Origin: an uncultured Winogradskyella sp. | GTDB taxonomy: Bacteria; Bacteroidota; Bacteroidia; Flavobacteriales; Flavobacteriaceae | NCBI RefSeq assembly: GCF_947495255.1 | Contig: NZ_CANLYI010000002.1 | Coordinates: 248,001 to 312,000 of the forward strand | Reading direction: 5' to 3' | DNA: 64,000 nucleotides | In this document: one piece after another, positions 17,977 through 27,369 of the stretch | How the letters are laid out: the number at the start of each line of letters is the position of its first letter | Numbering within the stretch: position 1 is the stretch's first letter | Program-made: the position numbers and the translations under genes | The notes under the pieces: generated by a model | Told to the model about the DNA's origin: nothing | Databases searched by the model: none | What the model saw: the letters and a program-made list of their open reading frames with translations, nothing else

Positions 17977-18513
17977 ATGAAAATTACTACAAAAGTTGGT
18001 GTATTATTATTACTAATGGTAACTGCATTTTCTTGCGATGACCTAGATGAATTAACCGAATTTGATGTTACCGAAGATTTCTCAACAACGTTTAATGTTT
18101 CTATTACTGAAGATTCTGAAGGTGAACCACAGAGTTTTACTCAAACGTCAACATTAGATATTACTGTTAACCAAGTGATTCAAGATAATTTAGATTTAAT
18201 TCAAGATATTTCTTTAAATGAATTAACTTATGAAATCACTAATTTTTCTGGTGCCGAAGACGCTACTTTAAGCGATGGCGTTATAACCTTTGGTACTTCT
18301 ACCGTTTCAATTGCTAATATTAATCTTCAGCAATCTGATATAGATAATACAATTTACACCATTAATGACACTAGTGTATTTAATGCTATCGCAGATGAAT
18401 TAGAGAATAATTCGATGATTAGTGTTACTGTATCAGGTACAGTAAGTGAAACACCTGTAGTATTCGATGTGTTAGTAAATGCAGACATTACAGCTACAAT
18501 TGATGTTTTATAG
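17977..18513 (+). CDS. Putative lipoprotein of unknown function (178 aa)
   Basis: The N-terminus is a lipoprotein signal peptide with lipobox 'TAFSC' (Cys at about residue 20) followed by acidic residues ('CDDLDELTEFDVTEDF'). In flavobacteria such a sequence may promote retention or surface export. The rest is predicted beta-rich with many T/S/N/D residues and no recognised domain. It is a stand-alone gene between accD and a convergent histidine kinase. It could be an adhesin-like or stalk protein, but the sequence does not settle this. Confidence 0.7.
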   Translation: MKITTKVGVLLLLMVTAFSCDDLDELTEFDVTEDFSTTFNVSITEDSEGEPQSFTQTSTLDITVNQVIQDNLDLIQDISLNELTYEITNFSGAEDATLSDGVITFGTSTVSIANINLQQSDIDNTIYTINDTSVFNAIADELENNSMISVTVSGTVSETPVVFDVLVNADITATIDVL

Positions 18514-18540
18514 AGTACAACTTTATTGATAAAACAAAGG

Positions 18541-18572
18541 AGCCTTTCAAACCTATTTTGAAAGGCTCTTTT
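18541..18572 (+). terminator. Intrinsic terminator after the lipoprotein gene
   Basis: An 11-bp perfect stem (agcctttcaaa / tttgaaaggct) with a 5-nt loop is followed by cTTTT. It sits next to the convergent kinase stop at 18582. Confidence 0.8.
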
Positions 18573-18581
18573 AATAACTTA

Positions 18582-19691
18582 TTAGCTGGCTTTTTTTAGG
18601 TAAACAGAAAACTCAGTCCCAACCCCCACTTCACTCACTATTTCTACTCTTCCACCTAAAGATTCAATATGGTTTTTTGTAATAAAAAGCCCTATACCAA
18701 TAGCATCTTCGTTGTGATGGAAGGTTTTATACATTTGAAAAACAGTATCTCCAAATTTTTTCAAATCAATTCCGAGACCATTATCTTTTATTTTAAGTAC
18801 AACAAAGTCTGCTTCTACATACGAGCTCAACTCAATAATAGGATTTCTACCCTCTGCTCTGTACTTAATTGCATTGGTAAGAAAGTTCAATATTATACTA
18901 TCTAAATATGCAGCCTTTCCTTTAACGCAAAGATCTTCCTCAATTTCATTATAAATTACTGCTTCTGCGTTTTGAGCTAAAGCAATAATATTATAGGTTG
19001 CCTTTTCTGCAAAGTCATATAAATTGAGATGTTCCATTTTAGAATCTTCAATCTCTCTAATTTTAGCAACTTGTGTTAAGTGATCCACAGTTTCTTGTAA
19101 ATTAGAAATAGCGTTATTCAATAATTGAAAATTCTCATTAGATTTTAAGCTCGAAACATCTTCTTCTAAAAATTCGGTAAGTAAAGATAAATTACCAGAA
19201 TGTGACCTAAGGTTATGCGTAACAATATTCGCAAATGATTTTAAGCGTTCATTTTGCTCCTCTGCAACACTCAACATCAACTTTAACTTGTCTTGGTTTC
19301 TTTGTCTATTTGTAATATCAGTAAACTGCCATATCATATGCGCTCGTCCTTCTTTAAAATAGACTAGGGACACATATATTAAAATCCAAAGAATAGAACC
19401 ATCTTTATGGAAATAGCGCTGTTTTACACGGTATTTATCAATAGTTCCATCAATGAGTTGTTCGTATTTCTTTTCATGGACACCAAGATCTTGAGCATAA
19501 ACTATATTATGAGTATCCATGTTGAAGAGTTCCCATCTGGTATAACCAAATATATCACAGACACTTTCGTTAACTTTTAACCAATTTCCGTCTAAGTTTA
19601 CGATGGCAATACCATTGTAGGTATTATTAAATGTGCGATCTAATACGTCGTAGGCATTAGAAAAATTTCGCAGGTGATTTGAGACTTTCAT
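18582..19691 (-). CDS. PAS-domain sensor histidine kinase (369 aa)
   Basis: A soluble kinase with no membrane segment. The PAS domain with PAC segment spans about residues 15-135 ('GIAIVNLDGNWLKVNESVCDIFGYTRWEL', 'FHKDGSILWILIYVSLV'). A coiled linker leads to the phosphoacceptor region 'FANIVTHNLRSHSGNL' (His near 159), in the HisKA-related form common in flavobacterial PAS kinases. The HATPase domain has the N box 'NFLTNAIKYR', G1 'DNGLGID' and G2 'GIGLFITKNHIESLGG'. No response regulator is adjacent, so its partner is elsewhere. The signal is unknown. Confidence 0.88.
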   Translation of the reverse strand: MKVSNHLRNFSNAYDVLDRTFNNTYNGIAIVNLDGNWLKVNESVCDIFGYTRWELFNMDTHNIVYAQDLGVHEKKYEQLIDGTIDKYRVKQRYFHKDGSILWILIYVSLVYFKEGRAHMIWQFTDITNRQRNQDKLKLMLSVAEEQNERLKSFANIVTHNLRSHSGNLSLLTEFLEEDVSSLKSNENFQLLNNAISNLQETVDHLTQVAKIREIEDSKMEHLNLYDFAEKATYNIIALAQNAEAVIYNEIEEDLCVKGKAAYLDSIILNFLTNAIKYRAEGRNPIIELSSYVEADFVVLKIKDNGLGIDLKKFGDTVFQMYKTFHHNEDAIGIGLFITKNHIESLGGRVEIVSEVGVGTEFSVYLKKAS

Positions 19692-19822
19692 ATGTTAAGT
19701 TTAAAATGGATTAATCTTATTGAAAGTTATTAGTTAGCAAGGGTTAACTAGGTGTAATCATTATTTATAGCGTATTTAACATCAAAAAGTTACGAAAAAA
19801 AACCCAAATCACAAAAAAATAG

Positions 19823-19830
19823 TATATTTG
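19823..19830 (+). promoter_or_regulatory. Putative -7 element for rpsO
   Basis: tatatttg matches TAnnTTTG. With the rpsO ATG at 19885, transcription would begin near 19837 and leave a leader of about 50 nt. The longer open frame beginning at 19828 overlaps this element and is not used. Confidence 0.6.
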
Positions 19831-19835
19831 CCGCT

Positions 19836-19852
19836 CGAAAGAAAGGCTTTCG
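19836..19852 (+). promoter_or_regulatory. Small hairpin at the start of the rpsO leader
   Basis: cgaaag-aaagg-ctttcg forms a 6-bp stem with a 5-nt loop at the predicted 5' end of the rpsO transcript. It could stabilise the mRNA or serve as an S15 autoregulation site, as S15 leaders do in other phyla. Function is inferred only. Confidence 0.35.
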
Positions 19853-19884
19853 TGTACATAAAAATCATTTACAATAATATTAGC

Positions 19885-20154
19885 ATGTATTTATCAAAAG
19901 AAGCAAAACAAGAAATGTTTGCAAAGCACGGTAAAGATAAGAACGATACCGGTTCTGCAGAAGGACAAATTGCGTTATTCACGCAAAGAATTAATCACTT
20001 AACAGAACACTTAAAACAAAATCGTAAAGATTTTAACACAGAACGTTCATTAGTAAAGTTAGTAGGTAAAAGAAGAAGCTTACTAGATTACTTAACTAAG
20101 AAAGATGTCTTAAGATATCGTGCAATAGTGAAAGAATTAGGATTAAGAAAATAA
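19885..20154 (+). CDS. rpsO: 30S ribosomal protein S15
   Basis: An 89-aa protein, the normal length for S15, which binds 16S rRNA at the central domain junction early in 30S assembly. Signature segments are 'DTGSAEGQIALFTQRINHLTEHLKQN' and 'RSLVKLVGKRRSLLDYL'. The start MYLSKEAKQ (19885) is chosen over the 19-codon-longer frame because that would begin inside the promoter. It is followed by a terminator and then pnp, the classic rpsO-pnp order. Confidence 0.96.
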   Translation: MYLSKEAKQEMFAKHGKDKNDTGSAEGQIALFTQRINHLTEHLKQNRKDFNTERSLVKLVGKRRSLLDYLTKKDVLRYRAIVKELGLRK

Positions 20155-20167
20155 TCTCAATATAAAG

Positions 20168-20192
20168 ACCACGCCTAACAGCGTGGTTTTTT
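20168..20192 (+). terminator. Intrinsic terminator between rpsO and pnp
   Basis: accacgc / gcgtggt is a perfect 7-bp GC-rich stem with a 6-nt loop (20175-20180), followed by a T-tract. Confidence 0.8.
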
Positions 20193-20265
20193 GATATAAG
20201 ACAACTCGGTTTTAGACGAGTATAAAACCTAAAATTGAAGAAGCTTTTTATAGTTTTTCATTGGT

Positions 20266-20301
20266 CCAAACAACAACGACAACTACAACAACACAACGAC
20301 C
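20266..20301 (+). repeat. CAA/ACA-rich low-complexity tract in the pnp leader
   Basis: This 36-base stretch is almost only C and A (caacaacgacaactacaaca...). It is flanked by tggtc on the left and gacca on the right, which can pair and display the tract as an unstructured loop. Such CA-rich RNA is often an open binding region. No match to a named element is claimed. Confidence 0.4.
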
Positions 20302-20360
20302 ATTGTTTAACAATTATTCTAGCGAGCGATAATGCGTTAGAATGTAGAATTAAAAAAATT

Positions 20361-22613
20361 ATGATTCCAAAGGTATTTAGAGAGGTCATTGACCTTGGTG
20401 ACGGTAGAGAAATTTCTATCGAAACCGGAAAATTAGCAAAACAAGCTCATGGTAGCGTTGTGGTGCAATCAGGAAAATGTATGTTGTTATGTACAGTTGT
20501 TTCCAATTACGAACAAAAAGATGTTAACTTTTTACCATTAACAGTAGACTACAGAGAAAAGTTTGCTGCTGCAGGTCGTTATCCTGGAGGTTTCTTTAAA
20601 AGAGAAGCAAGACCAAGTGATGGTGAAGTATTAACAATGCGTTTAGTAGACAGAGTTTTACGTCCATTATTCCCAAAGGATTACCATTCTGAAACTCAGG
20701 TGATGATTCAATTAATGTCTCATGACCCAGAAGTTATGCCAGATGCAATGGCAGGATTAGCCGCTTCTGCAGCTATTCAATTATCAGATTTCCCTTTTGA
20801 ATGTGCTATCTCTGAAGCTAGAGTTGGACGTATCAATGGCGAATTCATTATCAACCCAACATTTGCTCAATTAGAAGAGTCTGACATCGATATGATGATT
20901 GGTGCTTCTGCTGATTCTGTAATGATGGTTGAAGGTGAAATGGATGAGATTTCTGAAGAAGAAATGGCAGATGCAATTAAATTTGCGCACGAAGCTATTA
21001 AAGTACAATGTGCTGCTCAAGTAAAATTAGCAGAAGCATTTGGAAAGAAAGCTACGCGTGAATACGAACCAGAAAGAGAAGATAAAGATTTAGAGAAGAA
21101 AGTGCATGACATGGCATACGATAAAGTATATGCTATAGCAAAAGCTGGATCATCTAAACATGAAAGAAGTGCTGCTTTTCAACAAATAAAAGAAGATATT
21201 AAAGCTACTTTTTCTGAAGAAGAATTAGCTGATTATGGTGGTTTAGTTTCTGACTATTACCGTAAAGCTGAAAAAGCTGCAATTAGAGACTTAACCTTAG
21301 ATGAAGGTTTACGTTTAGATGGTAGAAAAACAGATGAGATTAGACCAATTTGGTGTGAAGTAGATTACTTACCATCTACACATGGTTCTGCAATTTTTAC
21401 ACGTGGAGAAACTCAAGCATTAGCTACAGTAACTTTAGGTACTTCTAGAGATGCAAACCAAATAGATATGCCATCTCAAGAAGGTGAAGAGCGTTTCTAT
21501 TTACACTATAACTTCCCTCCTTTTTGTACAGGTGAAGCAAGACCTATCCGTGGAACATCTCGTAGAGAAGTTGGACATGGTAACTTGGCACAACGTGCAT
21601 TAAAAGGAATGGTACCAGATGAAAGCCCTTATACAGTAAGAGTTGTATCTGAAGTTTTAGAATCTAACGGTTCTTCTTCTATGGCAACTGTTTGTGCAGG
21701 TACAATGGCACTTATGGATGCTGGAGTACAAATGACAAAACCAGTTTCGGGTATTGCAATGGGATTAATTTCTGATGCAGATTCTGGAAAATATGCTGTA
21801 TTATCTGATATCTTAGGTGATGAAGATCATTTAGGAGATATGGATTTTAAAGTTACTGGTACTGCAGATGGTATCACAGCTTGTCAAATGGATATTAAAG
21901 TAAAAGGTCTGTCTTACGAAATTCTTGTAAATGCTTTACAACAAGCTCGTGCTGGTCGTTTACATATCTTAGGAAAACTAACAGATACTATCGCTACACC
22001 AAATAAAGAAGTTAAAGAACACGCGCCTACAATGGTAACAAGACGTGTACCTAACGAATTTATTGGAGCCTTAATTGGACCTGGTGGAAAAGTGATACAA
22101 GAAATGCAAAAAGAAACTGAGACGACTATCGTTATAAACGAAGATCCAGTGACTGAAGAAGGTATTGTTGAAATCTTAGGTGTAGGGAAAAAGGGTATTG
22201 ATGCTGTTATGGCAAAAATAGATTCTATTTTATTTAAGCCAACTGTTGGTAGTGTATACGAAGTAAAAGTTATCAAAATGTTAGATTTTGGAGCTGTAGT
22301 TGAGTATATGGATGCACCAGGAAACGAAGTTTTATTGCACGTATCTGAGTTAGCTTGGGAACGTACAGAAAACGTAACCGATGTTGTAAACATGGGAGAC
22401 GTTTTTGATGTAAAATATTTTGGACAAGACCCAAGAACGCGTAAAGAGAAAGTATCTCGTAAAGCATTGTTACCTAAACCAGAAGGTTATGTAGCAAGAC
22501 CACCAAGAGATGATAAACGTTCTGGTGGACGTGATAACAGAGGAAGAGATAATCGCGGACGTGATAACAGACGTGATGATCGTAAGCCTAGAGAAGATAA
22601 GAAGGAAGATTAA
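20361..22613 (+). CDS. pnp: Polyribonucleotide nucleotidyltransferase (PNPase)
   Basis: A 750-aa 3'-5' phosphorolytic exoribonuclease involved in mRNA decay. It has two RNase PH domains (first '[17 protein letters not shown]', '[11 protein letters not shown]'; second '[13 protein letters not shown]', '[23 protein letters not shown]'), a KH domain ('[21 protein letters not shown]', about 564-620) and an S1 domain (about 630-700, '[20 protein letters not shown]'). The C-terminal tail is rich in RGRDNR repeats. The open frame extends 42 codons further upstream, but [10 protein letters not shown] at 20361 is the conserved start. The extension covers the CAA tract. Confidence 0.96.
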   Translation: MIPKVFREVIDLGDGREISIETGKLAKQAHGSVVVQSGKCMLLCTVVSNYEQKDVNFLPLTVDYREKFAAAGRYPGGFFKREARPSDGEVLTMRLVDRVLRPLFPKDYHSETQVMIQLMSHDPEVMPDAMAGLAASAAIQLSDFPFECAISEARVGRINGEFIINPTFAQLEESDIDMMIGASADSVMMVEGEMDEISEEEMADAIKFAHEAIKVQCAAQVKLAEAFGKKATREYEPEREDKDLEKKVHDMAYDKVYAIAKAGSSKHERSAAFQQIKEDIKATFSEEELADYGGLVSDYYRKAEKAAIRDLTLDEGLRLDGRKTDEIRPIWCEVDYLPSTHGSAIFTRGETQALATVTLGTSRDANQIDMPSQEGEERFYLHYNFPPFCTGEARPIRGTSRREVGHGNLAQRALKGMVPDESPYTVRVVSEVLESNGSSSMATVCAGTMALMDAGVQMTKPVSGIAMGLISDADSGKYAVLSDILGDEDHLGDMDFKVTGTADGITACQMDIKVKGLSYEILVNALQQARAGRLHILGKLTDTIATPNKEVKEHAPTMVTRRVPNEFIGALIGPGGKVIQEMQKETETTIVINEDPVTEEGIVEILGVGKKGIDAVMAKIDSILFKPTVGSVYEVKVIKMLDFGAVVEYMDAPGNEVLLHVSELAWERTENVTDVVNMGDVFDVKYFGQDPRTRKEKVSRKALLPKPEGYVARPPRDDKRSGGRDNRGRDNRGRDNRRDDRKPREDKKED

Positions 22614-22640
22614 TTTCTTTTTAAATCTTAATAAATTTGA

Positions 22641-22667
22641 AAGCCCAACAGTGATGTTGGGCTTTTT
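22641..22667 (+). terminator. Intrinsic terminator after pnp
   Basis: A 10-bp perfect stem (aagcccaaca / tgttgggctt) with the tetraloop gtga is followed by T residues, between pnp and a convergent gene. Confidence 0.85.
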
Positions 22668-22670
22668 GTT

Positions 22671-23363
22671 TTATTTATTAAAAAGATTTCTTTTATATTT
22701 TTTTCCGAATACAAATCCAAGATGTAGCCCATAAACTCGCAATTCTTTATTAAAATTCATAAATGGCGAAACACTTAAAACAGTATTAGTATTCATTGAA
22801 TAAAGTAAACTTGCTTTTACATTTAATCCTATAATTATTAGTTTTGATTCGGATGCTTTTCCCCAAAAACTATAAGGTACACTTCCACTAAAAGAAGCAA
22901 AACCTGGGTCATATTTATACTTATATTTACTTATATTAAAAACATTAATTGATGGCCCAATCTGAAAATCAGTAATTAACTGTCTACTCAAACTAAACCC
23001 TTTAGAAACATGAAACGTAAATACGCTTAAATGGTCTTTAGTGCTACCATCAATGTATGAACGTACAAAAGGTGGATCTGTCTGCGGATCGTAGTTTTCA
23101 ATTTCATCTAATGACGGATTTCGATTTAGATTTGGAGCATTATATGTGACTGAATTTAAAAACACACCAAATCCGAGAAGCGCATTATTTTTAAATTCTA
23201 GCCCTAAGCTTATTCCAAAATCATCTTTAGGTTTAAACATTGTGCCTGCAGATAAGTTAGTCCCAAATATTAATTTTTTTTCTATATTTATAGTTGCTAG
23301 AGTATCCTGTGCTTGCGATAACATTCCATAAAATAACGTGAGTAATATTATTATTTTTTTCAT
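22671..23363 (-). CDS. Putative outer-membrane beta-barrel protein (230 aa)
   Basis: It has an N-terminal signal peptide (MKKIIILLTLFYGMLSQAQ). The mature part alternates polar and hydrophobic residues with many glycines and aromatics ('FGISLGLEFKNNALLGFGVFLNSV', 'LRVYGLHLGFVFGK'), as in small outer-membrane barrels. There is no named family and no T9SS tail. It is a single gene, convergent with pnp and divergent from an HTH protein. Confidence 0.65.
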   Translation of the reverse strand: MKKIIILLTLFYGMLSQAQDTLATINIEKKLIFGTNLSAGTMFKPKDDFGISLGLEFKNNALLGFGVFLNSVTYNAPNLNRNPSLDEIENYDPQTDPPFVRSYIDGSTKDHLSVFTFHVSKGFSLSRQLITDFQIGPSINVFNISKYKYKYDPGFASFSGSVPYSFWGKASESKLIIIGLNVKASLLYSMNTNTVLSVSPFMNFNKELRVYGLHLGFVFGKKYKRNLFNK

Positions 23364-23420
23364 AATTGAATGAATTTAGTTTTTACTTAATAAATATTAA
23401 AATAGTCTTGTTCATAGATT

Positions 23421-23428
23421 CAAATCTA
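23421..23428 (-). promoter_or_regulatory. Putative -7 element for the barrel protein gene
   Basis: The minus strand reads tagatttg, matching TAnnTTTG, 57 bp upstream of the ATG at 23363. Confidence 0.4.
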
Positions 23429-23530
23429 CTTGTAAAAATCAAGTGTTATTCATTAAAAAAATCGAATTCCACTAAAATAAATTGCAATATTCACAAATAA
23501 TAGATAAATTACAATTAAATAAAGTGATAA

Positions 23531-24529
23531 ATGCAAAAACAATTCATTCAATATTTAAAAGAGAAAAGTTCAAAAACTACATCGTTTGTCGATGAGATAG
23601 CCACTGTTTTAAATATTGGATATGATGCCGCTTACAGAAGAATTAATCTTAAAACTAATTTAACCTTAGAAGAAAGCATTAAGCTTGCTAAGCACTATAA
23701 AATTTCACTAAATAAACTCTTTGAAGTAGGAAGTCAAAATACCATTATTGCTGAGATATCTCCAGTTATTACTAATGAAATACATTTAGAGGATTATTTT
23801 TCAAAATCTATTGAAAATTTAATGCCTTTAACTAAACTAAAGAGTGCTTCCATTCTGTATTCTGCTAAGGACATTCCACTATTTTACACATTAAAAGATT
23901 CATACCTTACGAGATACAAAATATATGTATGGTTAAAACTCACTAATAAGGAAATGACCAAAAACAAAATTTCTTTTGATGAGTTTATAAAAACTATACC
24001 TAATTCCTTATTAGAAAAAGCATTTGAATTAGGACAAACCTATAACTACATAAACATTACAGAGTTTTGGAATGATAATACCATAAACGGAACACTTCAA
24101 CAAATTATATATTTCTTTGAGTCTCAATTATTGTCTAAAGAAATGGCTTTAAAAATTTGCGATGATTTAGAAGACATTGTTAATCATGTCGAGAAGCAAA
24201 CTATTCAACAGAGTATTATTAATTCAAAAAACAACGCATCTTACAATCTATACAAAAGTGATTTGCTTACTATGAGTAATATCATTATGGTTAAGACAAC
24301 TCATAAAAAAGCCTTTTTTGTACCTTATACTGTTTTAGAATATTTAAAAATTGAACATCAAGAGACCTGTAATATTATGGACGATTTTTTCTCTCGACAG
24401 ATGTCTAACTCAAAATTATTAGTCCATTCTGGTGAAAAGGACAGAGTTTTATTCTTTAATAAAATGATGCATAAAATTAATAGGTTAAAAGAGTTAATTA
24501 ATGTTGGTAACTCTTATGAATTTGAATAA
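23531..24529 (+). CDS. HTH-containing protein of unknown function (332 aa)
   Basis: The first ~65 residues look like a Cro/CI-type helix-turn-helix ('FVDEIATVLNIGYDAAYRRI', 'LTLEESIKLAKHYKISLNKLF'). The remaining ~260 residues are alpha-helical with no recognised ligand domain or membrane span. It is probably a transcription regulator. It precedes a processive family-2 glycosyltransferase by 92 bp on the same strand, so that gene is a possible target or operon partner, which is inference only. Confidence 0.6.
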   Translation: MQKQFIQYLKEKSSKTTSFVDEIATVLNIGYDAAYRRINLKTNLTLEESIKLAKHYKISLNKLFEVGSQNTIIAEISPVITNEIHLEDYFSKSIENLMPLTKLKSASILYSAKDIPLFYTLKDSYLTRYKIYVWLKLTNKEMTKNKISFDEFIKTIPNSLLEKAFELGQTYNYINITEFWNDNTINGTLQQIIYFFESQLLSKEMALKICDDLEDIVNHVEKQTIQQSIINSKNNASYNLYKSDLLTMSNIIMVKTTHKKAFFVPYTVLEYLKIEHQETCNIMDDFFSRQMSNSKLLVHSGEKDRVLFFNKMMHKINRLKELINVGNSYEFE

Positions 24530-24621
24530 GTTCTTTAATGTTAAATATATCTCAAAAACAATCTAAAGTTTAATAGTAAACGTATATCTATTTTAATTAA
24601 TCAATCTAATAATTAAGATTT

Positions 24622-26058
24622 ATGTCCGTAAAAAAATACACCTCAAAGACAATATTTAAATCAACAAAAAGTAAAACAAAAAAACTATCAAACGATTTCA
24701 GTTTATTCTTAAATAGTAAATCTAAAATAGAAAGCCCTTATAATAAGATTGTTTTATTTAGTTCCTTTTTACTTCTCATAATAGGCATTTATTTCTTGTC
24801 TGTTTTTCATAATGATTTCGAACAATTTAGTGCTAACAGAGCAAGTTCAACTTTAGGCTACACATTTATTGTGATAGCAATAGGTTTATTTATATTTAAA
24901 GCTGCCTTTTTGGTATTTAAAGCTTATAATTATATTAAATACAAGCCTATTGAAACAGTTTCGAATAAAGAATTACCTACAGTTACTGTAATTGTACCTG
25001 CTTACAATGAAGGTAAGCAAGTTTGGGATACACTGATGAGTTTAGACAATAGCAATTATCCACAACATAAGATTCAAATCATATCTATTGATGATGGTAG
25101 TAAGGATGATACTTGGGCTTGGATGTTAGATGCTAAAGACAAACTAGGGGATCGATTAGAAATTTATCAACAACCAGAAAACCAAGGAAAACGTCACGCA
25201 CTTTATCGTGGTTTTAATTTAGGTACAGGCGATATCTACGTTACTGTAGATAGTGACTCTATTGTAACTGAAGATACGCTCAGAAATTTAGTAAGTCCTT
25301 TTATAAAAGACGAAAAGTGTGGCGCTGTAGCTGGTAATATTAGAGTTTTAAATAATAAAAAAGAAATGTTACCAAAAATGCTAGATGTAAGTTTTGTAAT
25401 GAGCTTTGAGTTTGTTCGTTCTGCAGAAAGCAACTTAAATTCTGTATTATGTACACCTGGTGCTTTAGCAGCTTATAGAAGTACTGCTGTACACCAATGT
25501 CTACCACAATGGATTAATCAAACTTTTATGGGTAAGGCCTCAGATATTGGTGAAGATAGAGCAATGACTAACATGATTTTAAAGCAAGGGAAGCATGTTT
25601 TATTTCAAAAAAATGCAGTAGCCTACACTAATGTTCCTGAGGAATATTTAGGGTTATATAAAATGTTTATTCGTTGGGGAAGAAGTAATGTACGTGAGAA
25701 TCTTGAAATGGCTAAATACGTTTTTACTAATTTTAGAAGTCAAGGTAAATCTGGAACACGTATTTTATTTATAAGTCAGTTTTTAAAAATAGTAATGAGT
25801 TACCCATTACTAATTTCAATGTTGTTTTTTGTAATGGTTCATCCTTTGTTATTTTTAGGTTCTACTTTAGTTAGTATCTTAATTGTTTCGACATTTTCGG
25901 TACTATTTTTTACTAGTCAATATAAAACCACACAAGGTATATGGGCTTATTCTTATAGTATTATGTACACTTTTGCATTGTTCTGGATTACACCTTATGC
26001 TATTGCAACAGCAAGCAGAAGAGGGTGGCTTACGCGAGAATTGACTGTGACAAAATAA
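24622..26058 (+). CDS. Membrane-bound processive family 2 glycosyltransferase
   Basis: A 478-aa protein with two N-terminal membrane helices (about 45-65 and 77-100), a GT-A catalytic domain (about 113-350) and membrane helices at the C-terminus. Catalytic marks are 'VIVPAYNEGKQ', 'SIDDGSKDDTW', the DxD 'VDSDS', 'GEDRAMTN' and 'IRWGRSNVRE', which takes the place of the Q/RxxRW motif. This is the architecture of hyaluronan/chitin/poly-GlcNAc synthases (HasA, PgaC). It is not part of the minus-strand polysaccharide cluster and may make a separate polymer. The sugar is not determined by sequence. Confidence 0.82.
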   Translation: MSVKKYTSKTIFKSTKSKTKKLSNDFSLFLNSKSKIESPYNKIVLFSSFLLLIIGIYFLSVFHNDFEQFSANRASSTLGYTFIVIAIGLFIFKAAFLVFKAYNYIKYKPIETVSNKELPTVTVIVPAYNEGKQVWDTLMSLDNSNYPQHKIQIISIDDGSKDDTWAWMLDAKDKLGDRLEIYQQPENQGKRHALYRGFNLGTGDIYVTVDSDSIVTEDTLRNLVSPFIKDEKCGAVAGNIRVLNNKKEMLPKMLDVSFVMSFEFVRSAESNLNSVLCTPGALAAYRSTAVHQCLPQWINQTFMGKASDIGEDRAMTNMILKQGKHVLFQKNAVAYTNVPEEYLGLYKMFIRWGRSNVRENLEMAKYVFTNFRSQGKSGTRILFISQFLKIVMSYPLLISMLFFVMVHPLLFLGSTLVSILIVSTFSVLFFTSQYKTTQGIWAYSYSIMYTFALFWITPYAIATASRRGWLTRELTVTK

Positions 26059-26263
26059 GATTTTGATAAGAGAGCACAAAAAAAATTAATTTAAACAAAA
26101 ATCTAAAGAAATTCACAAACAGAATTGTTCACTAAATTAAATTTAAAGCGCTAAACCACTAAAAAAACATTTTTTTTCAACGGTTTTGTAACATTTTTAT
26201 GCATTTTTACGTATAATTAAGAGTAACATTGTGTTGCGAATCATTGCACAAATCTTAAATTAA

Positions 26264-27127
26264 ATGAGACAGCTTAAAATTACCAAGCAGGTAACCAATA
26301 GGGAAACTGCATCGTTAGATAAATATTTGCAAGAAATTGGTAAGGTAGATCTTATAACAGCAGACGAAGAGGTAGAATTAGCTCAACGTATTAAAGCTGG
26401 TGATCATCTTGCTTTAGAGAAGTTAACAAAAGCCAACTTACGTTTTGTTGTGTCTGTAGCTAAACAATATCAAAACCAAGGATTAACTTTACCAGATTTA
26501 ATTAATGAAGGAAATTTAGGTTTAATAAAAGCGGCTCAACGATTTGATGAAACGCGTGGTTTTAAATTTATTTCTTATGCTGTTTGGTGGATTAGACAAT
26601 CAATTTTACAAGCATTAGCAGAGCAATCTCGTATAGTTCGCTTACCTTTGAATAAAATTGGTTCTATTAATAAAATAAATAAGACATTTGCTTTTTTAGA
26701 GCAAAGTCATGAGCGACCACCTTCTCCGGAAGAAATCGCAAAGGAGTTAGACATGACTATTAACGATGTTAAGGAGTCATTGAAAAATTCTGGTCGTCAC
26801 GTAAGTATGGATGCGCCTTTAGTAGAAGGAGAAGATTCTAATTTATATGATGTATTAAGAAGTGGAGAATCACCAAATCCAGATAGAGATTTATTACACG
26901 AATCTTTAAGAACTGAGATTGAACGTGCTTTAGAAACCTTAACACCTCGTGAAGCAGATGTTGTGCGTTTATACTTTGGTTTAGGTAATGAACACCCAAT
27001 GACACTTGAAGAAATTGGAGAGACATTTGATTTAACGCGGGAACGTGTAAGACAAATTAAAGAAAAAGCTATTAGACGATTAAAACATACGTCTAGAAGT
27101 AAAATATTAAAGACATATTTAGGTTAG
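26264..27127 (+). CDS. rpoD: Primary RNA polymerase sigma factor RpoD (SigA)
   Basis: A 287-aa sigma-70 lacking region 1.1, the form typical of Bacteroidota. Region 1.2 begins '[26 protein letters not shown]'. Region 2 has '[16 protein letters not shown]', '[39 protein letters not shown]'-type core elements (read in pieces). Region 4 has '[16 protein letters not shown]' and the HTH '[27 protein letters not shown]'-type segment. It recognises the TAnnTTTG promoters found across this window. It has its own terminator. Confidence 0.95.
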   Translation: MRQLKITKQVTNRETASLDKYLQEIGKVDLITADEEVELAQRIKAGDHLALEKLTKANLRFVVSVAKQYQNQGLTLPDLINEGNLGLIKAAQRFDETRGFKFISYAVWWIRQSILQALAEQSRIVRLPLNKIGSINKINKTFAFLEQSHERPPSPEEIAKELDMTINDVKESLKNSGRHVSMDAPLVEGEDSNLYDVLRSGESPNPDRDLLHESLRTEIERALETLTPREADVVRLYFGLGNEHPMTLEEIGETFDLTRERVRQIKEKAIRRLKHTSRSKILKTYLG

Positions 27128-27206
27128 TTTTTTATATAATTATCGACTAACTTAAGGAAGACAACAACAGTTACAAACATAACTGTTCGTTTTTTGATTG
27201 ATGAAA

Positions 27207-27240
27207 GAACCCACGGCTGATTACCGTGGGTTCACTTTTT
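27207..27240 (+). terminator. Intrinsic terminator after rpoD
   Basis: A 10-bp perfect GC-rich stem (gaacccacgg / ccgtgggttc) with a 7-nt loop is followed by acTTTTT. Confidence 0.85.
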
Positions 27241-27335
27241 ATAATCTATTCTAATGTTAAAACTAATCCATATTAGATTACATATCCAAGCAAAGACTTT
27301 AACTACTAACCACTTCTTTTTCTACTCAATTTATT

Positions 27336-27343
27336 TACCTTTG
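27336..27343 (+). promoter_or_regulatory. Putative -7 element for rpe
   Basis: tacctttg matches TAnnTTTG, 26 bp upstream of the rpe ATG. Confidence 0.55.
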
Positions 27344-27369
27344 TCTAAATCTAAATAGATTATCATAAA

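Noticed and set aside
19828-19884. N-terminal extension of S15 (19 residues)
   Set aside because: It would begin inside the TATATTTG promoter element. S15 proteins start at MYLSKEAKQ-like sequence and are 89 aa.
20235-20360. 42-residue N-terminal extension of PNPase
   Set aside because: The extension is encoded by a CAA-rich leader and does not resemble any PNPase N-terminus. The conserved start is MIPKVF at 20361.
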